A program made the position numbers and the translations under genes. Source: Bryobacterales bacterium (GTDB lineage Bacteria; Acidobacteriota; Terriglobia; Bryobacterales; Bryobacteraceae). From it: a stretch of DNA of 64,000 bases. This document shows positions 1 to 8,392 of the stretch, piece after piece; the stretch's first letter is position 1; each line of letters starts with the position of its first letter. Where the stretch lies: positions 21,710 through 85,709 of the forward strand of contig CANFEY010000009.1 of the NCBI GenBank assembly GCA_947446025.1, given 5' to 3'. The notes under the pieces are model-generated. The model saw only the letters and a list, made by a program, of their open reading frames with translations. It was not told the DNA's origin and ran no database searches.

Positions 1-1
1 C

Positions 2-907
2 CCTAATAAAGTCACCGTCGCCGGTGAATCCGCAGGAGCGTTCTTAGTGGCCGCGATGGTCGGCTCGCCCGAAGGCAAGGGGCTGTTCCAGCGCGCCATC
101 GCGCAGAGCGGGGCATATATGGGGCTCGGAATTGGTTTCACGCGTGGCCGAGCCGAGGCCGAAGAGGCTGGGGCGAAGGCTGCAGGAACCAATACGCTGG
201 CGCAATTGCGCGCAATGAGCACCGAAGAGATCGGGACGAACTTACGTGGCGTTCAGGCGGGTCTGATTATCGATGGCTGGATGATTCCTCTTGATCCGTC
301 GTTCACCTTCAGCCAAGGCAAGCAGAACAAAGTGGACGTGCTGCTGGGGTCCAACCTGGATGAAGGCACCTTCACCGGCATCGGCCGCCCTGTAACAGCA
401 GATCAGGCGCAAAGGTACGGGGCGTTTTCGTATGAATTCGCCAAGCTGTATCCGGCGGGGTCTCCCGAGGTGAACACTGCATCGGGCCTGGCGCTAGCGC
501 GCGACCAGCTTGGCTGGCACATGCGAACTTGGGCGCAGGCGCACGCGAAGGCGGGGAAGAAGGCGTATGTCTACTACTTCACCCGCGTGGCTCCCGGTCA
601 GACGCGAGGCGCGACACACACGGCGGAATTGTCCTACATGTTCCAAAACCCACCTGCGAACGGCTGGGTGGAAACGGATCATGCGCTGGCCGATCAGATG
701 TCGAGCTATTGGGCGAACTTCGCCGCCACCGGCGATCCCAATGGCAAGGGCCTACCGGTCTGGCAGGCGTACGATGCGAAGAAGAATGACGCGCAAGCGA
801 TGGTGCTCGGCAACACCGCGCAGTTCGGCGCGCACATCGACGCCCCGCGTCTGGCGTTTTTCGACAAAGCGTATGCGCAGCACTTGAGCCAATTCATCAA
901 TCCCTAG
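2..907 (+). CDS. Carboxylesterase type B, 5' end cut by window edge
   Basis: This is the C-terminal part of a carboxylesterase/lipase of the type B (alpha/beta hydrolase) family, probably secreted, hydrolysing ester bonds. The frame is open to the first bases of the window and already contains the nucleophile motif GESAG, with Ser at bases 29-31, so the true start lies upstream. The other triad members are visible: Glu in SNLDEGTFTG and His in ATHTAELSYMF, which matches the family's histidine region near the C-terminus. The gene ends with TAG at 905-907, two bases from the convergent metallopeptidase gene. The internal GTG at 47 is not a credible start because it would remove the catalytic serine. 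The family is clear; the substrate is unknown. Confidence 0.9.
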   Translation, partial: PNKVTVAGESAGAFLVAAMVGSPEGKGLFQRAIAQSGAYMGLGIGFTRGRAEAEEAGAKAAGTNTLAQLRAMSTEEIGTNLRGVQAGLIIDGWMIPLDPSFTFSQGKQNKVDVLLGSNLDEGTFTGIGRPVTADQAQRYGAFSYEFAKLYPAGSPEVNTASGLALARDQLGWHMRTWAQAHAKAGKKAYVYYFTRVAPGQTRGATHTAELSYMFQNPPANGWVETDHALADQMSSYWANFAATGDPNGKGLPVWQAYDAKKNDAQAMVLGNTAQFGAHIDAPRLAFFDKAYAQHLSQFINP

Positions 908-909
908 CG

Positions 910-1965
910 CTACAAAATCCGCTTGAACTTGCCGGTGTAAAGATGCGTCGTCACCAGCGACGCGAGGTACGCGCCGACCTCAAATTGCAGCCGCACCGCA
1001 TCGCGCGGGGCCGGGAGCTTCAGGCTGGCGCAACGCTTGGTCAGCTTCGTCACCAACTCCGTAACCGTATACTTGCGTTGCCCCGTCCACTCCACCAGCG
1101 ACGCGATGAGCGCGGCCCGGTAGCGGCGCATGAATTTCGCGGCGGACTCCTCGCCGGCCGGCCCGCGCCCGAAAATGGTGCGCAGGTCGTGGTCGTAGAA
1201 ATCGGGGAAGTCCTCGGCGAACAGCTTACGGCGTTCCGCATAGTGCCGCGCCAGCGTCTTGCGCGACTTGCTGGCGTCAAAACGGCGGCGGACCTTGCGG
1301 ACCAGCGGCTTCTTCCCGGCCAGCTCCTGCATCAGGCGATCCACGTACTCCAGCTTGTAGAGCGCGTTCCATCCCTTGTAACGTTCGCGCCAAACTTCGG
1401 GCAAGTCGGTCAGCCACACTGCGAAGGTCTCTGCGAAGTCTTCATCGGGGTGCGACTGGCCGTACCAATTGGGCAGGTTGAGGACGTAGCTCTTGCTGTA
1501 TGGCTTGGGCGTGTAGGTTTCCGGGTTGTAGTCTTCGTCATGGTTGCCGAAGACGGCTTGGTAATCCTCGCGTTGGTTCAGCTTGAACGCGTGGTCCAGC
1601 GCGTGGCCGCACTCGTGGCGCAGCAGGCGCTGGCAGGAGTCGGGATCGTCCCCCGCCACCTCCAGCATCTGCACCATTTCCAGTTCCTTCAAGCGCGGAT
1701 GCGCCAAGTAGAAGGGAACCGCGATGGCGGGCGATCCGTTAGGGGAGAACCACTCATCGCCCAGGTAGCAGCCGGGTTTGATAGGGACGCCGCGCGCATC
1801 CAGCTGCGCGTAGAGCTGCCACACTTGCGGCTCGATCTCGCTGCCCTGAATGCGCAAGGGGAGATCGCACAGTCGCATTTTCAGCAACTCGTCGGTCTTG
1901 AGTTGGTGCCACGGAACCGCGACCGGCTCCGCAGCCGAAAGCCCTTCGGGGGAATCGGGCTCCAC
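910..1965 (-). CDS. Putative zinc metallopeptidase (HECGH type)
   Basis: A 351-residue protein with the motif HECGHALDH near its middle, a variant HExxH zinc site, followed about 50 residues later by PDEDFAETFAVWL, where a conserved Glu or Asp could be the third ligand. This pattern fits the putative zinc-binding metallopeptidases found in soil bacteria. No signal peptide is visible, so it is probably cytoplasmic. The start is GTG at 1963-1965, chosen because the minus strand carries a strong AGGAGGT ribosome site about six bases upstream. That site lies across the end of the cytochrome gene, whose stop is only three bases away, so the two are probably one transcript. The C-terminal third is basic. 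No substrate can be named. Confidence 0.75.
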   Translation of the reverse strand: MEPDSPEGLSAAEPVAVPWHQLKTDELLKMRLCDLPLRIQGSEIEPQVWQLYAQLDARGVPIKPGCYLGDEWFSPNGSPAIAVPFYLAHPRLKELEMVQMLEVAGDDPDSCQRLLRHECGHALDHAFKLNQREDYQAVFGNHDEDYNPETYTPKPYSKSYVLNLPNWYGQSHPDEDFAETFAVWLTDLPEVWRERYKGWNALYKLEYVDRLMQELAGKKPLVRKVRRRFDASKSRKTLARHYAERRKLFAEDFPDFYDHDLRTIFGRGPAGEESAAKFMRRYRAALIASLVEWTGQRKYTVTELVTKLTKRCASLKLPAPRDAVRLQFEVGAYLASLVTTHLYTGKFKRIL

Positions 1966-1968
1966 GGT

Positions 1969-2664
1969 CTACCTCCTACGTTGATAGCTCTTGAGCTGCT
2001 CCAGCTGGCCGCGCGCCACGTTGTTGCCGGGATCGAGCTCGACGGCTTTTTCAAGCGCCGTGATCGCGCTGGCGTCATCGACCTTGCGGGTGTAGGCGAA
2101 CGCAACAGCCTGATAGCTGGCCGATGAATTCGGGTAGAACTCCAGGTTGAGCTTGGCGAACGCGATGGCATCGTCAGGCCGCACGTTGGCGATCCGTTGC
2201 GAGAGTGTCAGCAGCGTCTGCTCACTGAAATCGTAGGCAGACTTGCCGAAAAAGCGGGTACGCAGATCGCGGTACTGAGTGACGGCCGCAGCCGCGCCCT
2301 GCGTGCGCGTCGTGTCCCACAGCACGTCGCCCAGCGGTTTCGGAATCGGCACTCCGCGATGGCAAGTGGCGCAATCGACCTTCGTAGCCACGCCCGCAGC
2401 CTTGCCCGAGGCAGCCTCCACGCGGGCGTTGAGATCCTTGGTCATCGCGATCATCTGCTTAGCAACGCTGATGTGGCTCGGCCCAGCTGGAGCCTCCGCC
2501 GCAGACGCCCCGCGCGGGGCATGGCAATACTCACAGGTCACGCCGAGTGCCGATGCGACCGATTGCATGTCCGGCAGCGGCTCGCGCGCCGGTTGCTGTG
2601 CAGCGAGAAACGAGACCGCTGCGGCACCCATGAGAATCGTTTTGAGGAGTAGCTTCACGTTCAT
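1969..2664 (-). CDS. Dihaem c-type cytochrome, reaction-centre cytochrome subunit-like, with TPR-like tail
   Basis: A 231-residue secreted protein. Residues 1-22 form a signal peptide ending in AAQ. Two haem-binding motifs follow, CEYCH (44-48) and CATCH (98-102), with the MTKDLNARV helix between them. This arrangement is typical of the photosynthetic reaction-centre cytochrome c subunit family as it occurs in non-phototrophic acidobacteria. The C-terminal half looks like tetratricopeptide helices (FAKLNLEFYPNSSASYQAVAFAY and a following repeat). It is expected to work in the periplasm as an electron carrier. The gene ends three bases before the metallopeptidase start and is presumably cotranscribed. 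The electron partners are not evident. Confidence 0.85.
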   Translation of the reverse strand: MNVKLLLKTILMGAAAVSFLAAQQPAREPLPDMQSVASALGVTCEYCHAPRGASAAEAPAGPSHISVAKQMIAMTKDLNARVEAASGKAAGVATKVDCATCHRGVPIPKPLGDVLWDTTRTQGAAAAVTQYRDLRTRFFGKSAYDFSEQTLLTLSQRIANVRPDDAIAFAKLNLEFYPNSSASYQAVAFAYTRKVDDASAITALEKAVELDPGNNVARGQLEQLKSYQRRR

Positions 2665-2745
2665 CCTTTCGGCAGAAGTTGCCTGAAACCTGCGGATTTC
2701 CCGCTCTTGGACGGAATTTCCTTGTCCACCGCAGTATATCCGAAA

Positions 2746-3492
2746 TTACCGCAGCGCTAGTCCAATTGCCCCGCTCACTGCCGGGACCATTAACGCGTAG
2801 CCCTTCTCATTCGGATGCAGGCCGTCGTTCGAAAAACCTTCCTTCAGCCAGCCCTTTTCATCCACCGTGACGCCGTAAAAATCGGCGAACACGCTGCCGG
2901 AGCGGGCGCTGTAGTCCTTGATCCACACGTTCAGCTTCAAGATATCCGTAGGTGGGCGGCCTTTGCTCTGCAGACGATTCGGCACGTAGTCACTGATCGG
3001 CATCACCGAGCACAACACCACCTTAATCCCGTGGAGCTTGGCCAGCTCGGTCATCGCCTGGATGTTCTCCTCGATCATCTCCAGCGTCTGCGGGCCGTTG
3101 TTGCGGGCGATGTCGTTGGTGCCGGCGAAGATCACCAGGGCGGCGGGCTGAAGGTCAATCACGTCCTGGAATATGCGGTTCAGCATCTGCGCGGTGGTCT
3201 GGCCGCTGATGCCGCGGTTGACGTAGGGCTTGCCGGGGAACTGCTCGGCCAGCTTCCAGCCGTCGGTGATGGAATCGCCCATGAAGACCACGCGGCCCGC
3301 AGGCACGGGCTCGGCGCGAAGCTTCACGTTGTCGGCGTGATACCGGCCCAGCTGATTCCAATCCTGAAGTTGATTGGCTAGGTTTTGCGCAGCGCCGGCC
3401 AGGCAGCAGGTGCCGCGCGGCGGGGCGAAATCGTCGACTAGCTGGCCGTGGGCGGCGCTGATCAGGGCGGAGAAAATGAAGACTCGCAGCAT
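2746..3492 (-). CDS. Secreted SGNH/GDSL hydrolase
   Basis: A GDSL-type lipase/acylhydrolase. Counting from the chosen ATG at 3490-3492, residues 1-16 (MLRVFIFSALISAAHG) are a signal peptide, MGDSITDGW holds the nucleophile Ser74, Gly98 in ISGQT and Asn126 in GTNDI form the oxyanion hole, and DGLHPNEKGY near the C-terminus supplies the Asp/His pair. All four SGNH blocks are therefore present. A longer frame begins at 3522, but it would add ten residues before the signal peptide and overlap the start of the divergent LarA-like gene. The enzyme likely deacylates a carbohydrate or lipid in the periplasm; the substrate cannot be read from sequence. Confidence 0.85.
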   Translation of the reverse strand: MLRVFIFSALISAAHGQLVDDFAPPRGTCCLAGAAQNLANQLQDWNQLGRYHADNVKLRAEPVPAGRVVFMGDSITDGWKLAEQFPGKPYVNRGISGQTTAQMLNRIFQDVIDLQPAALVIFAGTNDIARNNGPQTLEMIEENIQAMTELAKLHGIKVVLCSVMPISDYVPNRLQSKGRPPTDILKLNVWIKDYSARSGSVFADFYGVTVDEKGWLKEGFSNDGLHPNEKGYALMVPAVSGAIGLALR

Positions 3493-3512
3493 GCCGCCAT
3501 TATACTTGGTGA

Positions 3513-4730
3513 GTGGACCCATACTTGAGCATGGACGAAGTGCGCGCGCAGGTGGCTCGCGGGTTGCGCGGATTGCCCGTCGAACTGCTGCGCGTATTGG
3601 TGATCATCCCCGACGGCACGCGCACCATGCCGATGCCGCTGATGTTCGAGATGCTACAGCAGGAACTGGGTCCGCGTGTGGCGGCGCTGGACTATCTGGT
3701 GGCGCTCGGCACCCACGCCCCCATGACCGACGAACAGCTTTCGCGGCACCTGGGACAGCCCGTCGCCGATGGCCGCTGCGGCGAACACCAGATCTTCAAC
3801 CACAACTGGGACGATCCGGCGACCTTCGCAGAACTCGGTCGCATCCCCGCCGCCGAGATCGAAGAGCTGACCGAGGGGCTGATATCCCAGGAGGTCGTCG
3901 TCAAACTGAACAGGCTAGTCCTCGACTACGACCACATCCTCATCTGCGGGCCAGTGTTCCCGCACGAGGTCGCGGGCTTCTCCGGTGGCGCGAAGTACTT
4001 CTTCCCTGGCATCGCCGGGCCCGAGATCATCCACTTTACGCATTGGCTGGGAGCACTGCTCACCAGCCGCGACATCATCGGCACGCGCGATAACCCGGTG
4101 CGCCGCGTGATTCATCGCGCGACGGAGATGATCCGCAAGCCCCACTCATTGCTAGCGCCCATCGTCACGCCCGAAGGCATCGCCGGCATCTTCTGCGGCC
4201 GCACCGTCAAGACGTGGCGCGCCGCAACCGAACTTTCCGCGCAACGCCACATCACCTGGCTCGATCAGCCAGTCCAGCGTGCGCTCGCCATCCTCCCCGA
4301 AATGTACGACGACCTGTGGACCGGCGCAAAAGGAATGTACAAGCTGGAGCCAGTCATCGCCGACGGCGGCGAGGTGGTGCTCTGCGCCCCGCATATCACC
4401 GAGGTCAGCCGCGTCCACGGCCAGCTGATCGACGAAATCGGCTACCACTGCCGTGACTATTTCGTGAAGCAATGGGACAAGTTCGGCCACTACCCCGGCG
4501 GTATCCTCGCGCACTCGACCCACGTGCGAGGCCAGGGAACGTATGAAGACGGCGTCGAAACCCCACGCATCCGTGTGACGCTGGCAACAGGGATTCCCGA
4601 GGAGCGCTGCCACCGGATCGGCCTCGGCTACCTGGACCCCGCCGCCGTAGACCACGCGAACTTCGACCTCGTCGTACCGCACGCGGGCGAGATGCTGTAT
4701 CGGCTCAAGAGCCGCTCACTTTCGCTGTAA
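3513..4730 (+). CDS. LarA-family (lactate racemase-like) protein
   Basis: A 405-residue protein matching the nickel-dependent lactate racemase family. The N-terminal domain has IPDGTRTMPM and ALGTHAPMTDEQL, and the middle has a glycine-rich GFSGGAKYFFPG block followed by IIHFTHWL, all typical of LarA homologs that carry the nickel-pincer nucleotide. None of the maturation genes larB, larC or larE is in the window, so cofactor loading would depend on genes elsewhere. The GTG at 3513 is one start option; ATG at 3531 (MDEVRAQ) is equally reasonable, and neither has a clear ribosome site. LarA homologs can racemise or epimerise other 2-hydroxy acids, so lactate should not be assumed. Confidence 0.8.
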   Translation: MDPYLSMDEVRAQVARGLRGLPVELLRVLVIIPDGTRTMPMPLMFEMLQQELGPRVAALDYLVALGTHAPMTDEQLSRHLGQPVADGRCGEHQIFNHNWDDPATFAELGRIPAAEIEELTEGLISQEVVVKLNRLVLDYDHILICGPVFPHEVAGFSGGAKYFFPGIAGPEIIHFTHWLGALLTSRDIIGTRDNPVRRVIHRATEMIRKPHSLLAPIVTPEGIAGIFCGRTVKTWRAATELSAQRHITWLDQPVQRALAILPEMYDDLWTGAKGMYKLEPVIADGGEVVLCAPHITEVSRVHGQLIDEIGYHCRDYFVKQWDKFGHYPGGILAHSTHVRGQGTYEDGVETPRIRVTLATGIPEERCHRIGLGYLDPAAVDHANFDLVVPHAGEMLYRLKSRSLSL

Positions 4731-4739
4731 CGCAGCGCC

Positions 4740-4767
4740 TTGCATTCCCCACCATTTGTGATACAGT
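4740..4767 (+). promoter_or_regulatory. Candidate promoter of the padR gene
   Basis: TTGCAT (4740-4745) and TACAGT (4762-4767) are separated by 16 bases, and the padR ATG follows at 4777. PadR regulators commonly bind their own promoter, and the partly symmetric TGATACAGTGTTA around the -10 could be that operator. Prediction from sequence only. Confidence 0.4.
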
Positions 4768-4776
4768 GTTAGCCAA

Positions 4777-5121
4777 ATGGCAAGAACGGAATCCTGCGGA
4801 CAATTCGAACAGCTTGTGCTCACCGCGGTTCTCACCCTGGATGACAACGCCTACGGAGTTACCATCCATAGGAAAGTGGAGGAGTTATCCGCCCCCAAAT
4901 CCGTCACCCTGGGGGCCATCTACGTCACCCTGGATAGACTCGAAGACAAAGGCTTCCTCAGCAGCTGGCTCACCGAGCCCACAGCCGAGCGCGGCGGCCG
5001 TGCCAAGCGCTGCTACAAAATCGAGTCTGCCGGCCAGACAGCTTTGAAGGACGCAATGCAGACCGCCCGACGTATGCTGACCGAACTCGCCGTGGGGAAA
5101 AGGAGCAAGGCATGGGCCTGA
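4777..5121 (+). CDS. PadR-family transcriptional regulator
   Basis: A 114-residue winged-helix protein of the PadR family. The N-terminal helix-turn-helix region (EQLVLTAVLTLDDNAYG), the recognition block GAIYVTLDRLEDKGFL and the RGGRAKRCYKIESAG wing all match the family. In acidobacteria such short PadR proteins usually sit in front of permease-like membrane genes and repress their own operon. Here the coding end overlaps the next gene by ten bases, and a good AAGGAG site for that gene lies inside padR, so the two are translationally linked. It probably senses a ligand or membrane state together with the proteins that follow. Confidence 0.9.
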   Translation: MARTESCGQFEQLVLTAVLTLDDNAYGVTIHRKVEELSAPKSVTLGAIYVTLDRLEDKGFLSSWLTEPTAERGGRAKRCYKIESAGQTALKDAMQTARRMLTELAVGKRSKAWA

Positions 5122-5694
5122 AAAAAGTTGTCTCGTTACTTTTGCCTGCCCCCTACCGTCAGCAAGTCCTCGGAGACTTACAAGAGCGTGGCTTCAGGGC
5201 CCGCGATATTGCGAGTGTGCTCCCGCGCGTCTGGTGGAGCCACCTCAATCGCTTTCCAGCCCTGGGTCCCGAGCACCTCGAACTGCGGCGCTCCCAACAA
5301 AGATTGGAGGCACGGCGGAGATGGTTCGGACTCTTGTACGCGGCCACAGTGGTTGCGTCACTTCCCTACAATCCCGGCTTCCGAACATTCAAACTCGTGA
5401 TTCTCTGCCTTTTCGCCTGCGCCGTGCCGCTTTCTCTTGTCTTCGGTTCACGCGCGCAGGTTTGAGGGCGAGCCGCTCCGGCAGCATCTTCACCGGGCGC
5501 TTGAACACGAACGGGCCATGGCGCGTTTCGGTGCTCCCTACCTCCCCTTTGCGCTCCAACTGGCCGATCCGGTCAAAGCACTGTGGGGCGAGGGCACCAA
5601 AGTTCTGTTCTGTCTCGCCGCCTTCGCGGTTTGCGTTGTTTACGGCAGGCGGCACGCCCGTCGCCTGCAGGAGGAGCTGTATCGCCTCGCATGA
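5112..5694 (+). pseudogene. Permease-prefix-like membrane protein, paralog 1, frameshifted
   Basis: The first part, to the stop ending at 5465, starts with LLPAPYRQQVLGDLQERGF, a motif shared with the two following genes, then has two membrane segments. The protein resumes in the +1 frame (about 5460-5694) with a charged helix (LHRALEHERAM), more hydrophobic sequence and a basic tail (YGRRHARRLQEELYRLA), the layout of the C-terminal half of the intact paralog at 6411. The resumed frame ends in TGA that overlaps the next gene's ATG (ATGA at 5691-5694), strong evidence that this frame is the genuine end. A one-base change between about 5437 and 5465 would explain the break. Function is unknown; the motif resembles the short domain placed before MacB-like permeases in acidobacteria. 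Confidence 0.65.
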
Positions 5695-6338
5695 AACGTC
5701 AATCCATCATCGCAGCGCTTCTCCCCCGCGCCTACCGAGAACAAGTTTTCGGCGACCTGCACGAGCGTGGCTTCCACCTGCGCGACGTTGCCAACGTGCT
5801 CCCGCGCGTCTGGACCAGCTGCCTCATCCGCAGCGTGACCGGTCCCGTACCCCAACTCGCCCTTGCCACCGATGCCGCCATCGACGCCCGCACGCAGGAA
5901 TTGGCCCGGCAAGGTGCTCGCGCTTACCAATTCATGGTATTTGTTTGGGGATTCTGTCTTCCTTACCGAAAACATTCCCCGGACCTTGCCCTCTGGCAAG
6001 TCTTGGCGGTGTGTCGGGCAATCGGACTAATCACGGTCCCTGGATACTTTGTTGCCCTCCGTAGAGCCTTACCCTTGGAGACGGCATTCAACCGATCACG
6101 TGCTCAACTGGTGAGCCGCTATCGTTAGCAGATCGACTATCAGGTCACGCTCTCAACGCAAACGCTGCATGCGGCGTGGCTAATCGTCGCCTATTGGGTC
6201 CTCAACTGGACCAGAACAGGGCGGGTTCCGTCGGCGCCCTTTCTCTTTGTTCCGGTAATCGTGGCCTTCGCCATCTACTTCAAGAACCGCATCACCAGGC
6301 TCCGGCGCGAACTCGCCTCCCTCGAAACCACCGCGTGA
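5691..6338 (+). pseudogene. Permease-prefix-like membrane protein, paralog 2, interrupted by in-frame TAG
   Basis: The start ATG overlaps the previous stop as ATGA, with GAGGAG upstream. The protein opens with LLPRAYREQVFGDLHERGF, the same signature as its neighbours, and then has membrane segments. An in-frame TAG at 6126-6128 follows SRAQLVSRYR. The same frame remains open for 69 more codons to TGA at 6336-6338 and encodes what the intact paralog has there: two membrane segments (AAWLIVAYWVLNW and FLFVPVIVAFAIYF) and a charged tail (RLRRELASLETTA). The continuation is therefore real coding sequence separated by one amber codon. It may be a pseudogene, a base-call error or a readthrough site. 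Function unknown. Confidence 0.65.
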
Positions 6339-6410
6339 AATAACGAAAATGAGAAAACGAACCCAAGCCTGTTTCGTCAACTTGTTGCCAGCACAGGACT
6401 AACACCCCAC

Positions 6411-7145
6411 ATGCGCGAGCCTCCCCAATTCGCCCAAATCTTCGCCGAACATTCGCTCCCGCCCAGCTACCGGGGCCAGGTCCTCGGAGACCTCGAAGAG
6501 CGCTTCCGCGATGCTCCCCGCCACCCTGCGCTCCACTATTGTCTCGACGCCGTCTCCGCCGTCTTCCGCGTTCTCTTCAACGGCCAGCACCCGGTCCGCC
6601 TAACCCACAGCGATCTCCGCAAGCGTGCCGACGCATTTCAAGATTCCATCTGGCGGCGCAACATCGTATCGGCAGTGATGTTCTTGCTGTTCTTGCTACC
6701 CCTGCAGCTCGTCGGCTTGGCCCGCGCGACAGCGATCTATCCGCGAGCCCTCCACGTACTCGCACTGATTCTTTTTGCCCTGTGGCTCCGCGTTCAATGG
6801 ACCCGAGGCGGTGCCCGCACAGTTCCCGACTCGCTTTCGGAACAAGAACTGCGCATCTTCCACCGCGCTCAACTGATCCACCGCCGCGATTTCGCCCTGG
6901 CGTCTTTCCATACTTTGTATGCCAGCGTCTCCCTCTGGCTGGCGCTGTGGCTCCCCATCAAATGGAGTGCGATCTGGACCATGTCCGCCCACTTCTGGGG
7001 CCTCGCCGTCTTCCCTTTTGCGGTGATGCTGTCCTTCCTCATCCCCCGCACCCGCCGTGACGTCGCCGCGCAGCTACAAAAACTGCAACACGAGATCGAC
7101 GAACTGGCGGAACCTACTCCCAGTTTGCGCTCAGACAAGCGTTGA
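6411..7145 (+). CDS. Permease-prefix-like four-helix membrane protein, paralog 3 (intact)
   Basis: A 244-residue integral membrane protein and the only undamaged member of the three-gene tandem family. Near the N-terminus it has LPPSYRGQVLGDLEERF, the shared signature LPxxYRxQVxGDLxER. Then follow two membrane segments (about residues 85-105 and 110-125), a charged linker (FHRAQLIHRRDF), two more membrane segments (about 170-215) and a coiled C-terminal tail (AAQLQKLQHEIDELAE). The signature resembles the short prefix domain found before acidobacterial ABC-type permeases that pair with PadR regulators, but no FtsX/MacB domain is attached. It may be a stand-alone membrane partner of the PadR protein. 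Its 3' end overlaps the convergent gene by 32 bases. Confidence 0.75.
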   Translation: MREPPQFAQIFAEHSLPPSYRGQVLGDLEERFRDAPRHPALHYCLDAVSAVFRVLFNGQHPVRLTHSDLRKRADAFQDSIWRRNIVSAVMFLLFLLPLQLVGLARATAIYPRALHVLALILFALWLRVQWTRGGARTVPDSLSEQELRIFHRAQLIHRRDFALASFHTLYASVSLWLALWLPIKWSAIWTMSAHFWGLAVFPFAVMLSFLIPRTRRDVAAQLQKLQHEIDELAEPTPSLRSDKR

Positions 7146-7548
7146 TTGCCGTCATAGCTCCCCGCAGCAGAGCGCCAGCGGAGGCCACGTCCGCCGCAAT
7201 CAAGCCCGTCACCGACTGTGACGCTTCGGCACACAGCGTGGACGCCTCAGCCACCGCATGCGCTGCTCTGGCTGGGACATCGAGCATGGCGTGCTTGCTT
7301 CTCGTTTGGATGTAAGCATGGACCGCGGCCACATCCGCATCCGCCGCGGAGCGGAGTTCCTCGATCAATCGCAGCGCTGGCTCCAACAGTTCCGGGCGCT
7401 GACCAGTAATGCGCAGCACCTTCACCAGCAGGCTCAAACCCAGCGCAGCGGTGACGCAGGCGACGGCCACTCCGGCGGGGGCGGGTTGCGCGGCGGCAAC
7501 CTCGGATTGAAACTCGGCTAGGGGGACCTGCCACACGGATGCGCTCAT
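7114..7548 (-). CDS. Cyclodeaminase/cyclohydrolase-like protein (FTCD_C-like)
   Basis: A 144-residue alpha-helical protein from ATG at 7546-7548 (MSASVWQVPLAEF). It carries a shortened form of the formiminotransferase-cyclodeaminase C-terminal fold: an alanine-rich first helix after PAPAGVAVACVTAALG, a central LRSAADADVAAVHAY block and a final helix (AGALLRGAMTAINACL). Family members are usually nearer 200 residues, and the typical PxPGGGS motif is degenerate (AQPAPAG), so folate activity is doubtful. A longer frame upstream to 7728 would overlap the divergent secreted-protein gene and is not supported. No folate or histidine genes are nearby. Confidence 0.6.
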   Translation of the reverse strand: MSASVWQVPLAEFQSEVAAAQPAPAGVAVACVTAALGLSLLVKVLRITGQRPELLEPALRLIEELRSAADADVAAVHAYIQTRSKHAMLDVPARAAHAVAEASTLCAEASQSVTGLIAADVASAGALLRGAMTAINACLSANWE

Positions 7549-7573
7549 GCCATAGAATGTACCAGAGGCTCCT

Positions 7574-8392
7574 ATGACTCTTCTACCACTCGCCGCAGCT
7601 CTCGTGTTGGCCGCGCCAGCGTTCGCCCAGTTGGATCTAAGCGGCGCATGGGCATCGATTCGCAATGAAGACCAGATGGAGCGCGGGCCGGGGCCGGATC
7701 TGGTGGACTTCGCGGGGTTGCCGATCAACGACTTCGCGCGCCAGTGGGCGCTCGCCTGGGACCCGGACCGTCTGGGCTTGCAGGAACACCAGTGCCAGGT
7801 GCATACCGCCGCCTACATCCACCGCGGTCCACTGCGGCTGCGCATCTGGGAAGAGCGCGACCCGCAGACGCAAACCATCGTCGCCATCCACCTTTACTCC
7901 AGCACCTATGAGCAGAATCGCGTCGTCTACATGGATGGCCGGCCGCATCCGCCGGAGTACGCGGCGCACACCTGGATGGGATTTTCGACCGGCAAGTGGG
8001 ATGGCAACGTGTTGACCATCCACACCACGCACCTCAAGCAAGGCTGGCACCGCCGCAACGGGCTGCCCTCTAGCGACCTCATCACCCTGGACGAACACTT
8101 TATCCGCCATGGCGACGCCTTCACTCACGTGAGCATCGTGACCGATCCGGTGTACCTGGCCGAGCCTCTGATCAAGAGCGAGGACTACGTGGTGGACGAA
8201 AATACCGGCGGCAACTGGCTGTGGCCGTGTGAGTATGTGAACGAGCTTCCCGGCCAGCCGCGCGACCGCGTACAGAGCTTCCTGCCGGGGACCAATCCGT
8301 TCCTGAAGGAATTTGCCGATAAGTACGGCCTGACGCAGCAAGACGTGATGGGCGGACCTGAGACCATGTATCCGGAGTACAAACGCAAGTGA
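7574..8392 (+). CDS. Secreted protein of unknown function, paralog A
   Basis: A 272-residue protein with a signal peptide (MTLLPLAAALVLAAPAFA) and a mature N-terminus beginning LDLSGAW. The middle contains HTWMGFSTGKWDGNVLTIHTTHLKQGW. The next gene has the matching block NPTWMGHSVGKWEGETLVIDTVGFNDKTW, so the two are paralogs. This [W]MGxSxGKW[DE]Gxx[L] motif is known to me from uncharacterised exported proteins of acidobacteria and other soil bacteria. The stop overlaps the next gene's GTG (GTGA at 8389-8392), indicating coupled translation. No catalytic motif is recognised. Confidence 0.7.
   Translation: MTLLPLAAALVLAAPAFAQLDLSGAWASIRNEDQMERGPGPDLVDFAGLPINDFARQWALAWDPDRLGLQEHQCQVHTAAYIHRGPLRLRIWEERDPQTQTIVAIHLYSSTYEQNRVVYMDGRPHPPEYAAHTWMGFSTGKWDGNVLTIHTTHLKQGWHRRNGLPSSDLITLDEHFIRHGDAFTHVSIVTDPVYLAEPLIKSEDYVVDENTGGNWLWPCEYVNELPGQPRDRVQSFLPGTNPFLKEFADKYGLTQQDVMGGPETMYPEYKRK

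Noticed and set aside
943..2127. A 394-codon plus-strand frame opposite the metallopeptidase and cytochrome genes
   Set aside because: The minus strand has the HECGH motif, two CxxCH motifs and a strong ribosome site; the plus frame matches nothing.
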